From Melampsora larici-populina 98AG31 (taxonomy: Eukaryota; Basidiomycota; Pucciniomycetes; Pucciniales; Melampsoraceae), in assembly GCF_000204055.1 (NCBI RefSeq), contig NW_006768774.1, positions 512,612-576,611 on the forward strand: 64,000 bases of DNA, read 5' to 3'. Position numbers and translations under genes: made by a program. How positions within the stretch are numbered: position 1 is the stretch's first letter; every line of letters begins with the position of its first letter. Below are positions 46,941 through 58,941 of this stretch, in pieces. Below the pieces are notes generated by a model that saw only the letters and a list, made by a program, of their open reading frames with translations, was not told the DNA's origin and ran no database searches.

Positions 46941-49064
46941 ACCATTGGCTCATATTTGCTCTCAATTAGGGCAATGAGGGGCAGATTGAAAGGAGTTATC
47001 ACCAGTGGGACATACATATGTAATTGGCTTTTCTTTGTGTTCTTCATGTTGATTGAGACAAATGCAAAATTTATGTAAAACACTTCGCAGTACTGAAATT
47101 ACACGCCACAGCTAAGAACATGACCCTATATTGGCAAGGTTATGCATGGTATTCATTGAAACGGAGCTCGTGCACAATCCTTTGTACAATGAGGAATTTG
47201 CTCACCATCCCTTGTTTGTGAGTAATCAAGGAGCCATCAACAGAATCAAGATCTTTTTCAGATTTTTCCCTGTACATCCACACTACATCATACAGGATGT
47301 GAACAAAGATGATGACAAAAAACAGATATTGATTAGCCGATGACATGGACAGATCATCTATCAAAAGCTGTAAAGCTTTCTATTAGGCGTATCCATCAGC
47401 TGGCAAAGGGTATCAACCCTCTTACAATCTCTGCGCATTCAGTTGTGGCTGCGCAACCAAAGTATGACACCTCAACTTCAGATGGCCCTCAAGACTATGC
47501 AACTCCCTTTCCTGACAGTTATCCTGCCGGCCTTGATCGGACCATCACTATCATTTCATGGAGTGACGCTCTATAACTCTGTCTCAAAATAGGTGAGCAG
47601 TACCTCTTTGGTGTAAAAGCTCATCAAAATGGTATTGATACTTGTCCTGATTATACAGGTCACCATTTATCTTTGATGGAGCCCTCTTGGATTCAAAGTT
47701 TTGGGGATGTCTTACCTGAGCTCGAAGATCATATCCCGGATGACACAGACTCAATGCCTTGGAGTAATGGACTTTTAATTGCACTTGTTGCTCAGTCAGA
47801 TGACTCAAGTCTTGATCCATCGCCCAAGAACCTCAAGTTTGGTCAATGGTGGGCAATGCAAGATATTGAAAAGATTTGATCGGTAAGCAAACAAGGCAAT
47901 CTAGCTACACGGGAACTATATTGATTGATGGAAAAACTTGTCCTGTTGTGGTCAAAGATTATGAATCTTGGTAAAGAAGAAACCTACCTAACAGATTTGG
48001 CAGTGTATCATCTGACTTTGTGCCTACTTGAACAATTCAAGATTGCAATGGTTTTCTCTATTCATGTGACAAATGATCAAAGGTGGTTGTTGAACACCAT
48101 ACAAGTAAGCTGTTGCTTCTCTCAATTCTTCTTCTACTTACATGTGTGTCTTTTTGGGTTGTGTTCAATATAATGCTTCTGACGCTTATTCAAGATAAGC
48201 CGATAACATATATCACATTGAAGAAGTCTCGGATCAACCACTGAAAGTTATATGTACAACAAGGAATTTTAGTCATCCTCAGCCAGAATCTTTATTATCA
48301 GATTGTGGTTTTGTGCACTTTACCTACGATTACTTCTGAGTTCAAGCACTGGTTTTGAACATCAAGGTAAAAGATGGACTACTGACTGGTATGCGGGTGG
48401 TTGACCTCAGGGAAGTTATCAATTTAAAGTTATATATCTATTCACATGATTATGACAATATAGCTCACTTGGAGTCGAAAAATCGATATAGGTACAAGTG
48501 GTCATGCAACAACCCACACCAAGATGGGGTTGATGCATTTATTTCAACTCATCACTGTGGGACAGCTTGCTTTGCGCTTGACTTGAAGCCAGCATCTCTC
48601 AAGTATGGGATGGTGGGTGAGCAGGATACACAACACAACCGAATAATTCCAAAGCCAAGCCTGAACATGAAAAATCAAACGTTCATGAAGAAGATGCTGG
48701 AAATAAAACCTCCAAATCAGAGGAAGATGCCTTAGAGACTTGGTGTAATTGATTGGAAGGGAGTGGTCATGAGGATGATTGTCAGAATCATGTTGTGGAT
48801 TGTCCAAATTAAATAAATTTTCCCTGAATTAGAAATCCCTACAAATATATATACCTCATATTCACTTTAGCTCTTATACACATCAGATATTGTTTTTGTA
48901 GACTCCATATATCATGAATTAAATTGTAGATGCAGAAAGGTTTGACCTTCAGAGCTCCAAATCTAACTGATTAAACTTGTTCCTTGAGCCAGAAAAATCC
49001 TGATTGATTAAAAATGTTGAGTTTGAATTGAAAAGAAATAAAATATGGATAACCATGAAAAATA
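46941..49064. other. no recognisable gene
   Basis: Holds ORFs of up to 126 codons (48355-48735, plus) without known motifs, and the inverted partner (47230-47330) of the 40.5-kb repeat. Likely remnant transposon DNA. Confidence 0.4.
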
Positions 49065-50110
49065 CTAGCTTAGCACAGGTGGATGAGCTATATTGACGGT
49101 AGGTGCCAATCTATCTCTATCCCCAATTTCAACCTCAGGAACAAAGTCAGTATGGTGTCTATACATCAATCTTGCTTCATTTACATCCACATTAAGACAC
49201 CTGAGAACAGCCAAGATAGCTGGAAAGACATGCCAGACAGTTTCAATTGAAATGTAATCAGTTGAGATCTCTAAGCATCTGATTGCACTGGCAACTTGGT
49301 CTTGGAAGGCTTTTGGAGTAACTTGAAAGAGTGTATCTGAATCAGGGATATGTTTCTGTCTGAGAGCTTGATTGATTGATTTTGGAATTGGAAAATGGCC
49401 ATCCATGCCATTCAACTCTTTGAGTGAAGAGTAGACTACATTGGGAATTACACCTGTTGGAAGCACTGATTATTTATTTTTTTGAGTATGTGAAGTGTTC
49501 TTTATTTGAGTATAATCATCCAAGAGTTTCTGAACAATGGGAATCCAAAGATAAAGGAAGAGCATTCTTAAATATAAATGCTTGCTTAGCAAAACATCAT
49601 CGAAGGGAAAAAGAATAACTTACTTCTGTAGAGGATAACATTGATCACAAATTGTCATACTGATAGCTGCCTCTATCTCATTGTGAATCACAAAGGCAAT
49701 TGCTTCCCGTAACAGTGACCAAAGACTTTCAATCTTCTGATTGCGTTGAGAAGTCGTATAGAGATGAGCAGATTCAGCTTCTTCAGGAGTAGAACTACCA
49801 TAAACTTGAGCTAATGACATTTGAAAGCCAGCCATCTTGATTGTCTCAGTTCCATGATCTGTGCACATCTTTTGCGGAATACTTCCAAGCTTTTCAGCAA
49901 TATCTAGATAGTGATAACCAATTCTCCGTGGATCATTATTATTTACACCCACATATAAACCCAAGGCCATTCTAGACCAAACATCAATGAAACCCTAAAT
50001 TGTAATTTCAAAAGGTTTGAGCTTATCATGCCCATCACTAGACCAGACATGATTTGGACCATGAACATGGAAGACCCGTCTCTTCAATCTCCCTTGACGT
50101 TGTGCAGCAA
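49065..50110 (-). pseudogene. integrase-core (DDE) transposase, C-terminal part, split by the Plavaka element
   Basis: Minus-strand reading begins at the insertion point with AAQRQGRLKRRVF, then HVWSSDGHDKLKPFEITI, one in-frame TAG, GFIDVWSRMALGLYVGVNNN, CTDHGTETIKMAGFQ and TSQRNQKIESLWSLLRE. The three catalytic acids of an integrase-core fold are all present: D in SSDGHD, D in CTDHG, E in KIESLW. The C-terminal exon (49466-49065) reads GVIPNVVYSSLKEL and beyond. The N-terminal half of the same gene lies at 58942-59500, across an 8.8-kb insertion. The TAG near 50000 would truncate the protein even without the insertion. Confidence 0.75.
50108..50110. repeat. left 3-bp target duplication of the Plavaka-like element
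   Basis: CAA precedes the left terminus and recurs at 58942-58944. A single copy restores the interrupted reading frame. Confidence 0.8.
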
Positions 50111-50638
50111 CACCACGTGCATACAGGTGACGTAACAAATGTTACGTCGCGCTGACGCATACACAGGCCCCGGGTGTGATCTGGTGTGATACAGCAGTAG
50201 ATACAGTGCATGCGACAGTGACTGCGACTGCCAATCCTGTGTGCTACACCTCGGATTTTCCCACATTGGATCTATATATACAAACATTGGAAATAAGAGG
50301 ATCGAGCAACTCCTCTGATCCCCGCGGATCAAAAGCAACCAATCCCAAGTTGGCCATATGAAATGTCCCAGTCAATACGGCTTGAGCTATGACGTTGTAT
50401 TTGTTTGCACACACACAAAAACACTGCTTAACCACTTGCTGTGTATATCTTATAAACCCGGTCAAACCATCAACCCATCCTGACCCTCATCCTCAGTTCC
50501 CTGGTTAGTTCCCTTCAGTATTTCGCTCATCTTTTAACTTTTGTCAAATATCTTTCGATCTCTGTTAACATCTTTTGGCGGTCAATCTTCCTCTAGCTTT
50601 TTTAATCTCTTCTGCAATTCTGTTTTCAATACTTTATC

Positions 50639-52617
50639 ATGTCCGAAAATTTGTCAGACAAACTCAAAGATTTTATTGCTACCCAGCTCGCCGATCTCAA
50701 AGGCCAAGTTTCATCAAAGGATGAAGATATTGCTCTACTTCGAAATCAGCTCAATGAGATGAAGATGGAAAAGAAGTCACAGCCTTCGTCATCTTCTTGC
50801 AAGACAACGGCTACTTTCTCAGAGGAAACTATTCATCGATCCAAGGCCTCCACTTCAAAGAGCTCAAGGCATTCAGCTGAAACACCTTCAAAGTCGTCGT
50901 CTAAACCGCACTCCACACCCACTCAATCTAGATCAACTCCGCTCAAAACCACATCAAGATCCAGCAAGAATATAAAACCTCCAACTCTGAAGCGACACCC
51001 ATGCCAGCTGCAGGAGCGTGAGTTGGAAGACAGTGTCAAGCCTGTCAAGGTAAGCCCACTATGTGTAGTCATTGTCAAAAGAAGATGAATACTGACTCCA
51101 TGTACAATACTCACAACGCACTCTTTTTGACAATTTGAGTTCTCTGGGGTCTGACTGAGAAGGGAGCAGTTCCGCAGGCGCCAGATCCGCAAACATTGAA
51201 GGAGTTCTATTCCTGTTTCACCACACAATCTGATATCGAAAGTGTCCTCGCAAATTCATCTTCACGTGCCATTATCGCACAAAACAAAATTCAAACTCTG
51301 AACGACAATCAACTTACACAAAAGGCTGGTCGTGAGACTCTCCATCTCAAAGAAATTCACATAATGTTCATTCATAGCAGTCTTGCTAAGCTAGGTCTTC
51401 GACGCTGGGGACCTAACTTGAGTGAAGCAACCAATTCACTTCTCAACTCGGCCTGTAGAATCAGTGCAATTTTGGCATTTTGCCAAGTGGCTGCCGGTGG
51501 AGCATTCGACACTGCGAACATGGAAGCTACTTATATCAACAATGTCAAACTTTTAGTTAAAATTTATGATCACTATGTACATCATCTCATGGCTGGCAAG
51601 TTTAAGAAAGAACTGAAGGAAGCTGGGAAGTGTGCTGAGGATGCGGCACGGAAGACTGCACAAACAGGAAGAAGACGTGTAAGTTAACTATCTTTGTTCA
51701 TCTTGGACAGCATGCTGACTTTGTGTTTGTTTAGCTTAGAAATCATCATCGCTTGGAGTTTGCCAAGGCCATGAAGTATCCAAAACGCTACCTGAATTTC
51801 TTGGACAACATCGCATCTCATAGTGACAATGAGCCCAGTAAAGATGGTCATTTCTGGATCATCAGGAAGTTAGAATACCGTTCCAAAAAGGCCACCGTAT
51901 TCCTGCGCCGCCTGGATCAAGATATTGCCACCGCCAACCCAGCTCTCATCAAACCTACTCAATTTTGCACTTGTAGAGTACCATTACTGCACAGGAAATC
52001 ACTATTCAACCGTCCGCCTCAACGTTGCTCCCTTAACACCTTATCACCAGCTTACTTCAATTCACTCCCACAACATCTCAAATTCACACTTGCTGACACC
52101 AAAAAGGTGATATTCCTCCCCAATGCTAAAAAGTCGTTACTCCCGAGACCCCACACCCATCCCGGCAAAAAAATTGAGTGATTCGAAGTTTATTAAAAAG
52201 TATTATGATAGGATATCGGCCCCATACACTCTTGAGTCTGTCAAAACGTCTTCCTCTTTGTCTTCATCAGAGGAAGATGAAGATCTACGTGGTAAAGGTA
52301 AAGCTAAAGCTAAAGTTGAAGGTAAGGCTAAGGCTAAGGCTAAGGCTAAAGGTAGCAACAATTATGATGATACAGATTATGGAACCGGCATCGGCTTGAG
52401 TAATACTTTGGGCGAAGATGAGGAGGAAGCCTATTATCAGGAAGGTGAATTTGAAGACGACTTTTTGGACTCTGATGAAGACAAAGACTCAGAAGAGGAT
52501 GAAGATTTTGACCCTACTAAACAAAAAACTCCTTCCTCTGGTGATGAATCATCCAACAAAGCAAACAATCAACAAGATGATGGTGATAAGTCTGCCATGA
52601 TCATCAATGATGACTGA
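50639..52617 (+). CDS. Plavaka-borne accessory protein, unknown function
   Basis: Starts at ATG 50639 and runs through at least four exons: 50639-51049, 51160-51678 and 51735 onward join in phase 0 with GT-AG borders, and the last exon ends at 52617. A further intron probably lies between ~51970 and ~52160, where the frame changes; I could not place it. The N-terminus has a short heptad-like stretch (DKLKDFIATQLADLKGQV ... LLRNQLNEM) followed by a serine/threonine/lysine-rich linker. The middle is helical (LHLKEIHIMFIHSSLAKLGL, IYDHYVHHLMAGKFKKELKE). The C-terminus has a KAKAKAKAK run and long acidic tracts. No catalytic motif recognised. A second ORF with such charged tails is common in large fungal DNA elements. 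Confidence 0.7.
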
Positions 52618-52739
52618 ATCTAAGGTATGTCAAGATTGGATCTTTCATAACTCACCTCTCTCGCTCATTGAAATCTGACTCCTAGCATTTTTGGGCCATT
52701 GGCTATGCAGTGTCCATTGAAGCTCTCTGCTACCTCGGT

Positions 52740-52960
52740 GTAAATAGTTGTTCATAGTGTGAATAACCTCAAGCAGTTTCATTTGTCATTTTTTTCACTA
52801 TCTTTCAATGTCAAGTCTTGCTTCCCTCAATCATCGATGAAGTTGTCCATAGTGTAAACAAGCTAGCAGTTTCATTTGTCATTTTCACTATCTTTCAATA
52901 TTGAGTCTTTTTCCCCTCAATCATCGACAAAGTTGTTCATAGTGTAAATAATCTCAAATT
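52740..52960. repeat. ~90-97-bp tandem repeat downstream of the accessory gene
   Basis: GTTGTYCATAGTGT at about 52747, 52843 and 52931 heads two and a half copies that share GCAGTTTCATTTGTCATTTT, CACTATCTTTCAAT and CCTCAATCATCGA. It lies in the presumed 3' region of the accessory gene. The rest of 52618-53207 shows no gene. Confidence 0.8.
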
Positions 52961-53207
52961 AATGTTTTTTTATCTACTGTATGTTGTGTCTACAAGGTCT
53001 GTCAATGAAGAAATTTACCTTGTCTTGGTACCTCCGCCAAAGAAATGTGTCATTTGTGTACTTTCTACTTTTGCCAAGGGTATTTACATAACTTCCTCAA
53101 CCCCTGAAGTGGGTCTCTTTTGATTTTGAGTGACTATAAAGGTGAAGCTATTTCGTTTTCTTCTTTACTACCATCAGCACTTCCCTCAATTTTTATATAA
53201 TAACACC

Positions 53208-53683
53208 ATGCCTTCTCCCATCTCATGGGCTACTCTCCCCGAACATATCCTGTCCAATATATTCACACAAATTCCAGCTCATGTTCCCAATCATGGCGAG
53301 GGATGTCAGCCAGTGCACCTTACAAGAGTTTGTAAGCATTGGTACAAAATTGGAATCCAGATGTGAGTGGTATTTAAGTTTCTAGACTGTTGCGATTTTA
53401 TCCTGATTGTCATCTTCTATTTCTTAGATTCTGGAGGGAAATTAGAGTCGGTGTTGTAGTAGCTTTAATCAAACTAAATATTATTGCCATGAAACGCCCA
53501 GAACTAGCCAAATTGATCGCACAGCTCTACATCTATGGCACCAGCCTTTCCAGCAATACCTGTGAAACTTGTTGGGATACTTTATCACCCAAGGACAAAG
53601 CTTTGGCAGTTGGATTTGTTTGGCCGGACTTATACCGCGTTGACATCTGGCTACCAAATGGATCAGCCTATTTAAGGCCCTAA
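53208..53683 (+). CDS. small F-box-like protein carried by the Plavaka element
   Basis: Two exons (53208-53362, 53428-53683) separated by a 65-bp GT-AG intron encode 136 aa from the ATG of MPSPISWATLPEHIL. Residues about 6-56 fit an F-box: SWATLPEHILSNIFTQI, then LTRVCKHWYKIGIQ and IFWREI across the junction, which matches the VCRxW ... LWRxI end of the domain. F-box proteins recruit substrates to SCF ubiquitin ligases through Skp1. The remaining ~80 residues (KRPELAKLIAQLYIY) contain no repeats typical of substrate binding. A paralogue lies convergently at 53869-54299. TATATAAT 13 bp before the ATG is AT-rich but too close for a TATA box. Function in the element is unknown. Confidence 0.65.
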
Positions 53684-53868
53684 CTTCATACTCGCAAAAA
53701 TGTTGCTTTTTTCTCATATTTAATGTAAGACTTGAGTAGCATGTACAAAGCTAAAACAACTACATAAGACAGGCACCACCACCATTGGGGAGCCACAAGA
53801 AGGAATAAAAATCTGGCCAAACAAAATTGGCAACAGAGCCTTTTTCCATGGGAGTTATTGACATCCAA
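53684..53868. terminator. convergent intergenic region of the F-box-like pair
   Basis: Only 185 bp separate the two convergent stop codons, so both 3' ends and polyadenylation signals must fall here or overlap. No motif is picked out with certainty. Confidence 0.35.
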
Positions 53869-54299
53869 TTAAGCTGCTGAGAAGTCAAACCATTGCACAT
53901 TGTATATTTCAAGCTCTGCGGTCATTGCAGCAAGTTCTGGGCGAGCAAGAGCAGTCATATTAAGCTTGATTGTGTTCACCACTCCATAGATTTGGATACT
54001 TTTCCAACACCTAATATTCAAATTGTAAGTCTTACAGAAATGTATTAAATTGTGGATGATGATATAACTCACACATAAATGCCTGCGTAATACCAGTGCT
54101 TACACACTCATGTGAGTAGCACTCGATGTATTCCGTTGAACCAATTGGGTAGAAAATGGAAGACTCTGCACAATATCTCTGGAGGAAGGTTTGCCCATGA
54201 GATGCCACGAGGGGCTTTGATAGGGTTGATCCATAGTCTAGGGTCTATCGCCGGAGGAGGGAAAGATTTAGGAAGTGATTTTGTGGTTGTTGATGACAT
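53869..54299 (-). pseudogene. F-box-like paralogue with a nonsense codon
   Basis: From the ATG at 54297-54299 (MSSTTTKSLPKSFPPPAI), the protein reads ISWANLPPEILCRVFHFLP, then LLT, a TGA at about 54109-54111, VCKHWYYAGIYV, and after a GT-AG intron CWKSIQIYGVVNTIKLNM and ARPELAAMTAELEIY, ending at 53869. It aligns throughout with the plus-strand copy at 53208-53683. The TGA stands where the paralogue has AGA in LTRVCKHWY. Without that stop the gene would be intact, so it looks recently lost, or the stop is read through or spliced around. The N-terminus is about 30 residues longer than in the paralogue. Confidence 0.6.
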
Positions 54300-55599
54300 G
54301 ATCAAGGGTTTGAAGATGGTATGAACAAGTTTGTGATGGTATGAACAAGTTTGTGATGATATGTATGGTACAAACAAGAAAGGAATAGGCACAAAACCTT
54401 GATCTTTATACAGAGCAAAGAACAGAGTTGACCTCCTATCTCTCAACAGGAGAAGAGGTACGTGAGCACATAGCCCATATGAAGAGAGTAATGGACCTAC
54501 CAAGCCGGATGAAATACCTACAGAGGTGACAGCAAGGAACTCGCTGTTCTATATTTTTTGTCTTTCATTAAGCTGGTTGTATAGGAGTCTCTCTCTCCAC
54601 GCAAAGCCGGGCTTACGTGAAGTTGAGATTTGACCCTTGCCTATATGATGATTGATGGATGAGTGACAGATCTATCGAGCCGGAGAAGATTGTAGACGTT
54701 CTCACTCGTATCAACAAAGAAATCCACAGATGAATTATGACGAAGACTGTAAATGAAAGGTCTACAAGTTGGCACCTTGACTCCGACTTCCTCTACACCA
54801 AGTTCAAAACCTTCCTCTACACCAAATTTACCATATATCAGAGAAGATGTCTCTCTTTGAAGCCCGTGCTGATGGTTCCTACTCAAGAGCAACCTCAATT
54901 TGGCGCTTTTCATCCAAACTCTTATGTCACCCGGTGAAATTCACTTTGGACGTCATCTTACAAGTTGCAACTGTATTATCGTATAGATGGACAGTCCACA
55001 CCGGCCTTTTCCATCTTGAAAGGGCCCTCAGCGTTACAAGGCCTACTTGGACTATCACTGTTGCGTTTGGAATGGCGTTTGCAGCACCCGTTTTCAACTT
55101 CGACATCAAGATCACGCTGGCTCTAGCGTATCTTTTCTCCAGATTTGTGGACATCTCGGGGCACTCATTTTTACCTATCTAACTTTCATATTCAGCTGTG
55201 AGTCTTAAATTCATATATATATAAATGACTTGGATGTGTAAGTTGATTCAGGCACAATATATTTCGAGATGCACAGATTTCAATGTCACACTTTATCAAG
55301 GCAAAGATTTTGTGATGATGGTGGATTATTCACATGAAATTAGTATTGATGAAGCTTTATTACGCAAACATATGATGATGGTGAATTATTTACATGGAAA
55401 TATTCTTTATGAAGCTCTCTTACACAATTATATTATTTAGTATTTTCGAGAGTTATTCAGAAAGGAGAAGATAGTATTTACATGAATGATAGGTATTTAG
55501 TGAAAGATGTACATGTCCCAAGAAGCCTAAACGTCCTCCATTTCCACATCCTTGTCCAGAAAGCCATGTGAACCCCCAACTAAATCTTCCTGCATTTTC
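54300..55599. other. Plavaka interior, no supported gene
   Basis: ORFs at 54847-55182 (plus) and 54641-54913 (minus) have no recognised motif. A small TATGAACAAGTTTGTGATG duplication lies near 54320-54360, and GTGATGATGGTGGATTATT/ATGATGATGGTGAATTATT is repeated near 55310 and 55370. Confidence 0.4.
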
Positions 55600-58584
55600 C
55601 ACATCCTCATCCCGAGAGCCATGCAAAGTTTCAGCTTTGCTGTCCTTCACCAGATGAGGATCGAGCAAGTTCAGCTCAATAGGGCGGAGAATGATTCCAC
55701 CTTTGGGGATTGTAAAGGTGTGAGGAAGAAGATTGTGATAGGCAGAAACGCCAGTAATCTTCTTTGGGTTGAGAAATATATACAATGATCCGTCCGCACA
55801 GCTGTGCCAACCACACATCGGAGATGTGATAGTTGTAGTCGAAATGCGGTAGAAGAACATTTGGTGCGAATCTTTGGGTATAGATTGGTGATTGGCGCAA
55901 TACACACTAGAGTTAGGGGTTTGCTGGAGCCCATGGTGATTACCCTGTAGATTTGTTTGACAAAACCATACTTTTGTATGCCTTCTTCCCAGTAAAATAT
56001 TAAGGGATTTGGGGCCATAAGTGATATTCGGAGGTATTTGGAGCAGTGATGGACGGTGACTGGTATTGCTCGGGTTTGTAGGACGGAAGATGATGGTGGA
56101 TGGGGAACCATATTTTAATGGCAAATATCCGGGTGACTGGCACGTAGATGGTTTAATAACCGGAGGTACATGGTATCTGTAAGCTCGATCTTTGTTGACC
56201 TTTGTGGTTTTTTTTCTGGTTCAGCTGTTTTTTCAACTGCATGAGTTGCCTGCAAACACTGCAGCTCGCATGTTTTACGCAACATAGTCCCATCCATCTG
56301 ATCTGGATGCAGAGGCATGTAAGTCAGTGATGAGAAACTGATTGATATCTGATCAAGTTGACTTACTTAAATGCTGATTTGTCTTGAGTTTTTGAAGTAT
56401 ACCATTCATCCTTTCCCCAGCAAACTCAGAGATGCCCATCAAAGGACCCCAATATCGAAGTTGATCAGGTATATCTAGGGCGTAGTGATGATTGGGTGTA
56501 ATTCTAAGTTCATTAAATAAGACCTTAGAAGTTGTTCCATAATGATTGTATAGCTTCTCAAATTTCTGACAGTCTTGTTCTATTACAGCTTTTGAAGCAA
56601 CAATGTTGGTGCATGAAATCAAAGCAGATACATTGTCAAGGATGAGAGCACGGTTTGAAAGCTCCTTGAAGTCATTAACATCAATGATTAAAAGGTCAAA
56701 TATTGTGAGAGGTAAACAGATGGAAAATAAAGAATGCCACTGTGATGCCTTCAGTTTTCCATGTGAGACTTGACCAAGGTTTTTGGGAATTTTTGCAATC
56801 CCTGATGGCAGTACAGTTTGCTTCAGTGCTTGTTGGATATGATCACGCTCCTTTGTGGTGAAGAGGGGTGATTTCGAATTTTTTTTGAGATCAAAGTCAT
56901 CGGACCAGGTGTCTTCATCAGTCACCATGTTGAAACCAATGTCTTCTGAATCGCTCTTGTCTGTAGGTGGGATTGGAGGTTTATTGGCTGATTTAGCAGA
57001 AGAGTTGTCTTTGTTTTCAAAACCCCACCGCTTCCAGAAGTGATGTTGGAGTACCCCTTCAAACCAGTGATGCATGACTCCGAGTGGTACATGCATAACT
57101 GGGTCTCGGGAAGGAAGTCGATTGAGCTCCAACCATCGGAGTCCAGTGGCCTTGGTGATCTTATCCTGGTCTTCAGACAGTGTTGCATCTTTCCATTTCA
57201 ACGCATGTGATAAAGTTTCACCCTTCTGTCAAAGCCGTCCAATTCTCAGTTGCTTTACTTCCTTTCTTGTACAATAGCACAATGCACAGAAGAATGTGTG
57301 TGAATGAGATGCGAAACCAGCGACTTTGTGAGCGGCCACTATATCTGCAATCAAAGGAAGTATCTTGACTTGAACGATTTGTCCTTTTGGATATTGATGT
57401 GTACATATTATTGTACCTTTGTCGAGTATCAGGAGCTGCTCAATGAATGTTTCGAGAATATGGCTTATAGTGAAGTTGCTGGGTTTGCGAGGCCCAGGAA
57501 TTATACCGGCAACGCACGTGTTTGTTGTTTTCCATCGGCTTTGTATTGGAAGGTTGAGGCAATTGAGAGCTTCTAGGCCAATTGAAGCTTTCTTTCCGGC
57601 AATCTTGTTGCCCCAAGGATTAAACCAATTGATAAAAACACTGAAGACCAATTGAATCGAAGGGGATGAGCATTTGAGATTGGGTTCGTTCCAGTCAAGA
57701 CTCTCCCAAGCGGGAGATTGCTGAACGTCATATATGCTGGGTCCTTCAGAAGCTGACAACACGCGAGTCCAGTTTTGGATTTCTGATTCTACTTCAGGCC
57801 TTCCAAGGAACCAGGTGATCCAGGATAAAAGATTTTGTGTTACATATACACATCGTGGTATTTCAGTCGAGGAGAAGAAATTGAAAGCACGAGTTGGAGA
57901 AGATCCTATGGGGCTCTTGCCTTTGGCTTTGATGGCTCCAAACGTTGTCTTTGATTCGAAAAGTGGTTCGCCACACTCCTCCGCATCTGATGTGCGCTGG
58001 TAAGTACAGAAAATTGGTGCAGATCGAGTAGTATATATCTTGAAGCAAGAAGGACAGCAGATCTGTTGAATCAGGGTTGGGGTAAGATTAAGCTGCTTGA
58101 TGATAGCTCGTGTGTCCTTTGATATCAGACGTCCAACATCAACCCCAGCTGGTATCCTCTGAGCACCTTTGATGATAGTCATGATTCGATCTTGGGCAAT
58201 CCGACAGTTCCGCAGACTCACATTGCAGAACCAATGAAGCCAAGCAATGAAGACTAATACAATAACTAAACAAGTATTGTGATTAGCAAATTTTGGTTTT
58301 TATAACCTTCAGAAGGTATGTATGTACTCACGGGTATAGTCTGCCACTGGCACCCTACTGCTACTGGAGCTGCTATTTGAATCGCTGGTGTTTTCTGATG
58401 AAGTCGATGGTGGTTTCTCCACAACTTTTTTCTTCACAAGTCTGTTCTCATCCTCTTTGAGGTGTTTATTCCTGGTTGAAGTCGACTGAAACTTTCCCAC
58501 TCGTACCTGACCATTGGTGTCTTCCCAGGAATATTGAGTGCACTTTGAACACAAACAAAGGAGCATCTCAAGTTGTTTGACCAA
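55600..58584 (-). pseudogene. Plavaka transposase with one in-frame stop and C-terminal frame shifts
   Basis: Minus-strand gene. The N-terminus carries a CLCSKC cysteine pair typical of Plavaka proteins (58566 leftward), an acidic/serine-rich linker and a GT-AG intron. Exon 58221-57229 contains VFSVFINWFNPWGNKIAGKK, LEALNCLNLP, CVAGIIPGP and DIVAAHKVAGFASHSHTFFC, the transposase core. A TGA at 57229-57231 follows RIGRL, and the same frame resumes with QKGETLSHALKWKDATL. The segment to 56353 has MHVPLGVMHHWFEGVLQHH, YWGPLMGISEFAGERMNG and more. Beyond, reading needs at least two frame changes (about 56000 and 55870) to reach GVSAYHNLLPHTFTIPKGG. Single stops and shifts in otherwise well-kept sequence suggest recent inactivation. 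Confidence 0.8.
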
Positions 58585-58941
58585 GAAGGGGATAGGAATA
58601 GGCTTTTGGATTCGACTTTCTCATTCATTGCCCGCTTATGAACCTCTTCAGATTGAGCATCATACCCAGTCTCTCAAGTTGCAAGGGATGATCAAGTGTT
58701 GAATTTCATCATACCTCATCTGGTTCCTCAATGAGGTCTGATGATGATTTGATGAACACGTTTTTCTCTATTTTTCTCCATCCGTACATACGATCTGACC
58801 GCTGTCGCTGAGGCTGTACCAACGCGCGGTATGATACAGCGGGGACTGTATCAGCATTTCTGACAGCTGTAGCACACGCGGGGCGTGTGAGTGCGGCAGC
58901 GCGACGCCGGATTTGCGTGCTACACCTGTATGCACGTGGTG

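Larger units (their letters stand above)
50111..58941 (-). mobile_element. 8.83-kb Plavaka-like CACTA element
   Basis: Perfect 19-bp terminal inverted repeats CACCACGTGCATACAGGTG (50111-50129 and 58923-58941) flanked by CAA direct repeats. Both subterminal ~150 bp are unusually GC-rich compared with the surroundings, with GTGATACAGC/GTATGATACAGC and GTGTGCTACA motifs. Inside are a minus-strand Plavaka transposase (about 55600-58584), a plus-strand accessory gene (50639-52617) and a convergent F-box-like pair (53208-54299). The element interrupts an integrase-core gene at one point. The 3-bp duplication and CAC ends fit the CACTA superfamily. Transposase stop and shifts suggest it is no longer autonomous. 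Confidence 0.88.

Noticed and set aside
52178..52600. Basic ORFs (MIRSLLKSIMIGYR..., MRRKPIIRKV...) on the plus strand
   Set aside because: Shadow frames of the acidic C-terminus of the 50639-52617 gene.
55552..55788. Plus-strand ORF opposite the Plavaka C-terminus
   Set aside because: The minus strand here carries recognisable transposase sequence, so this is an antisense shadow.
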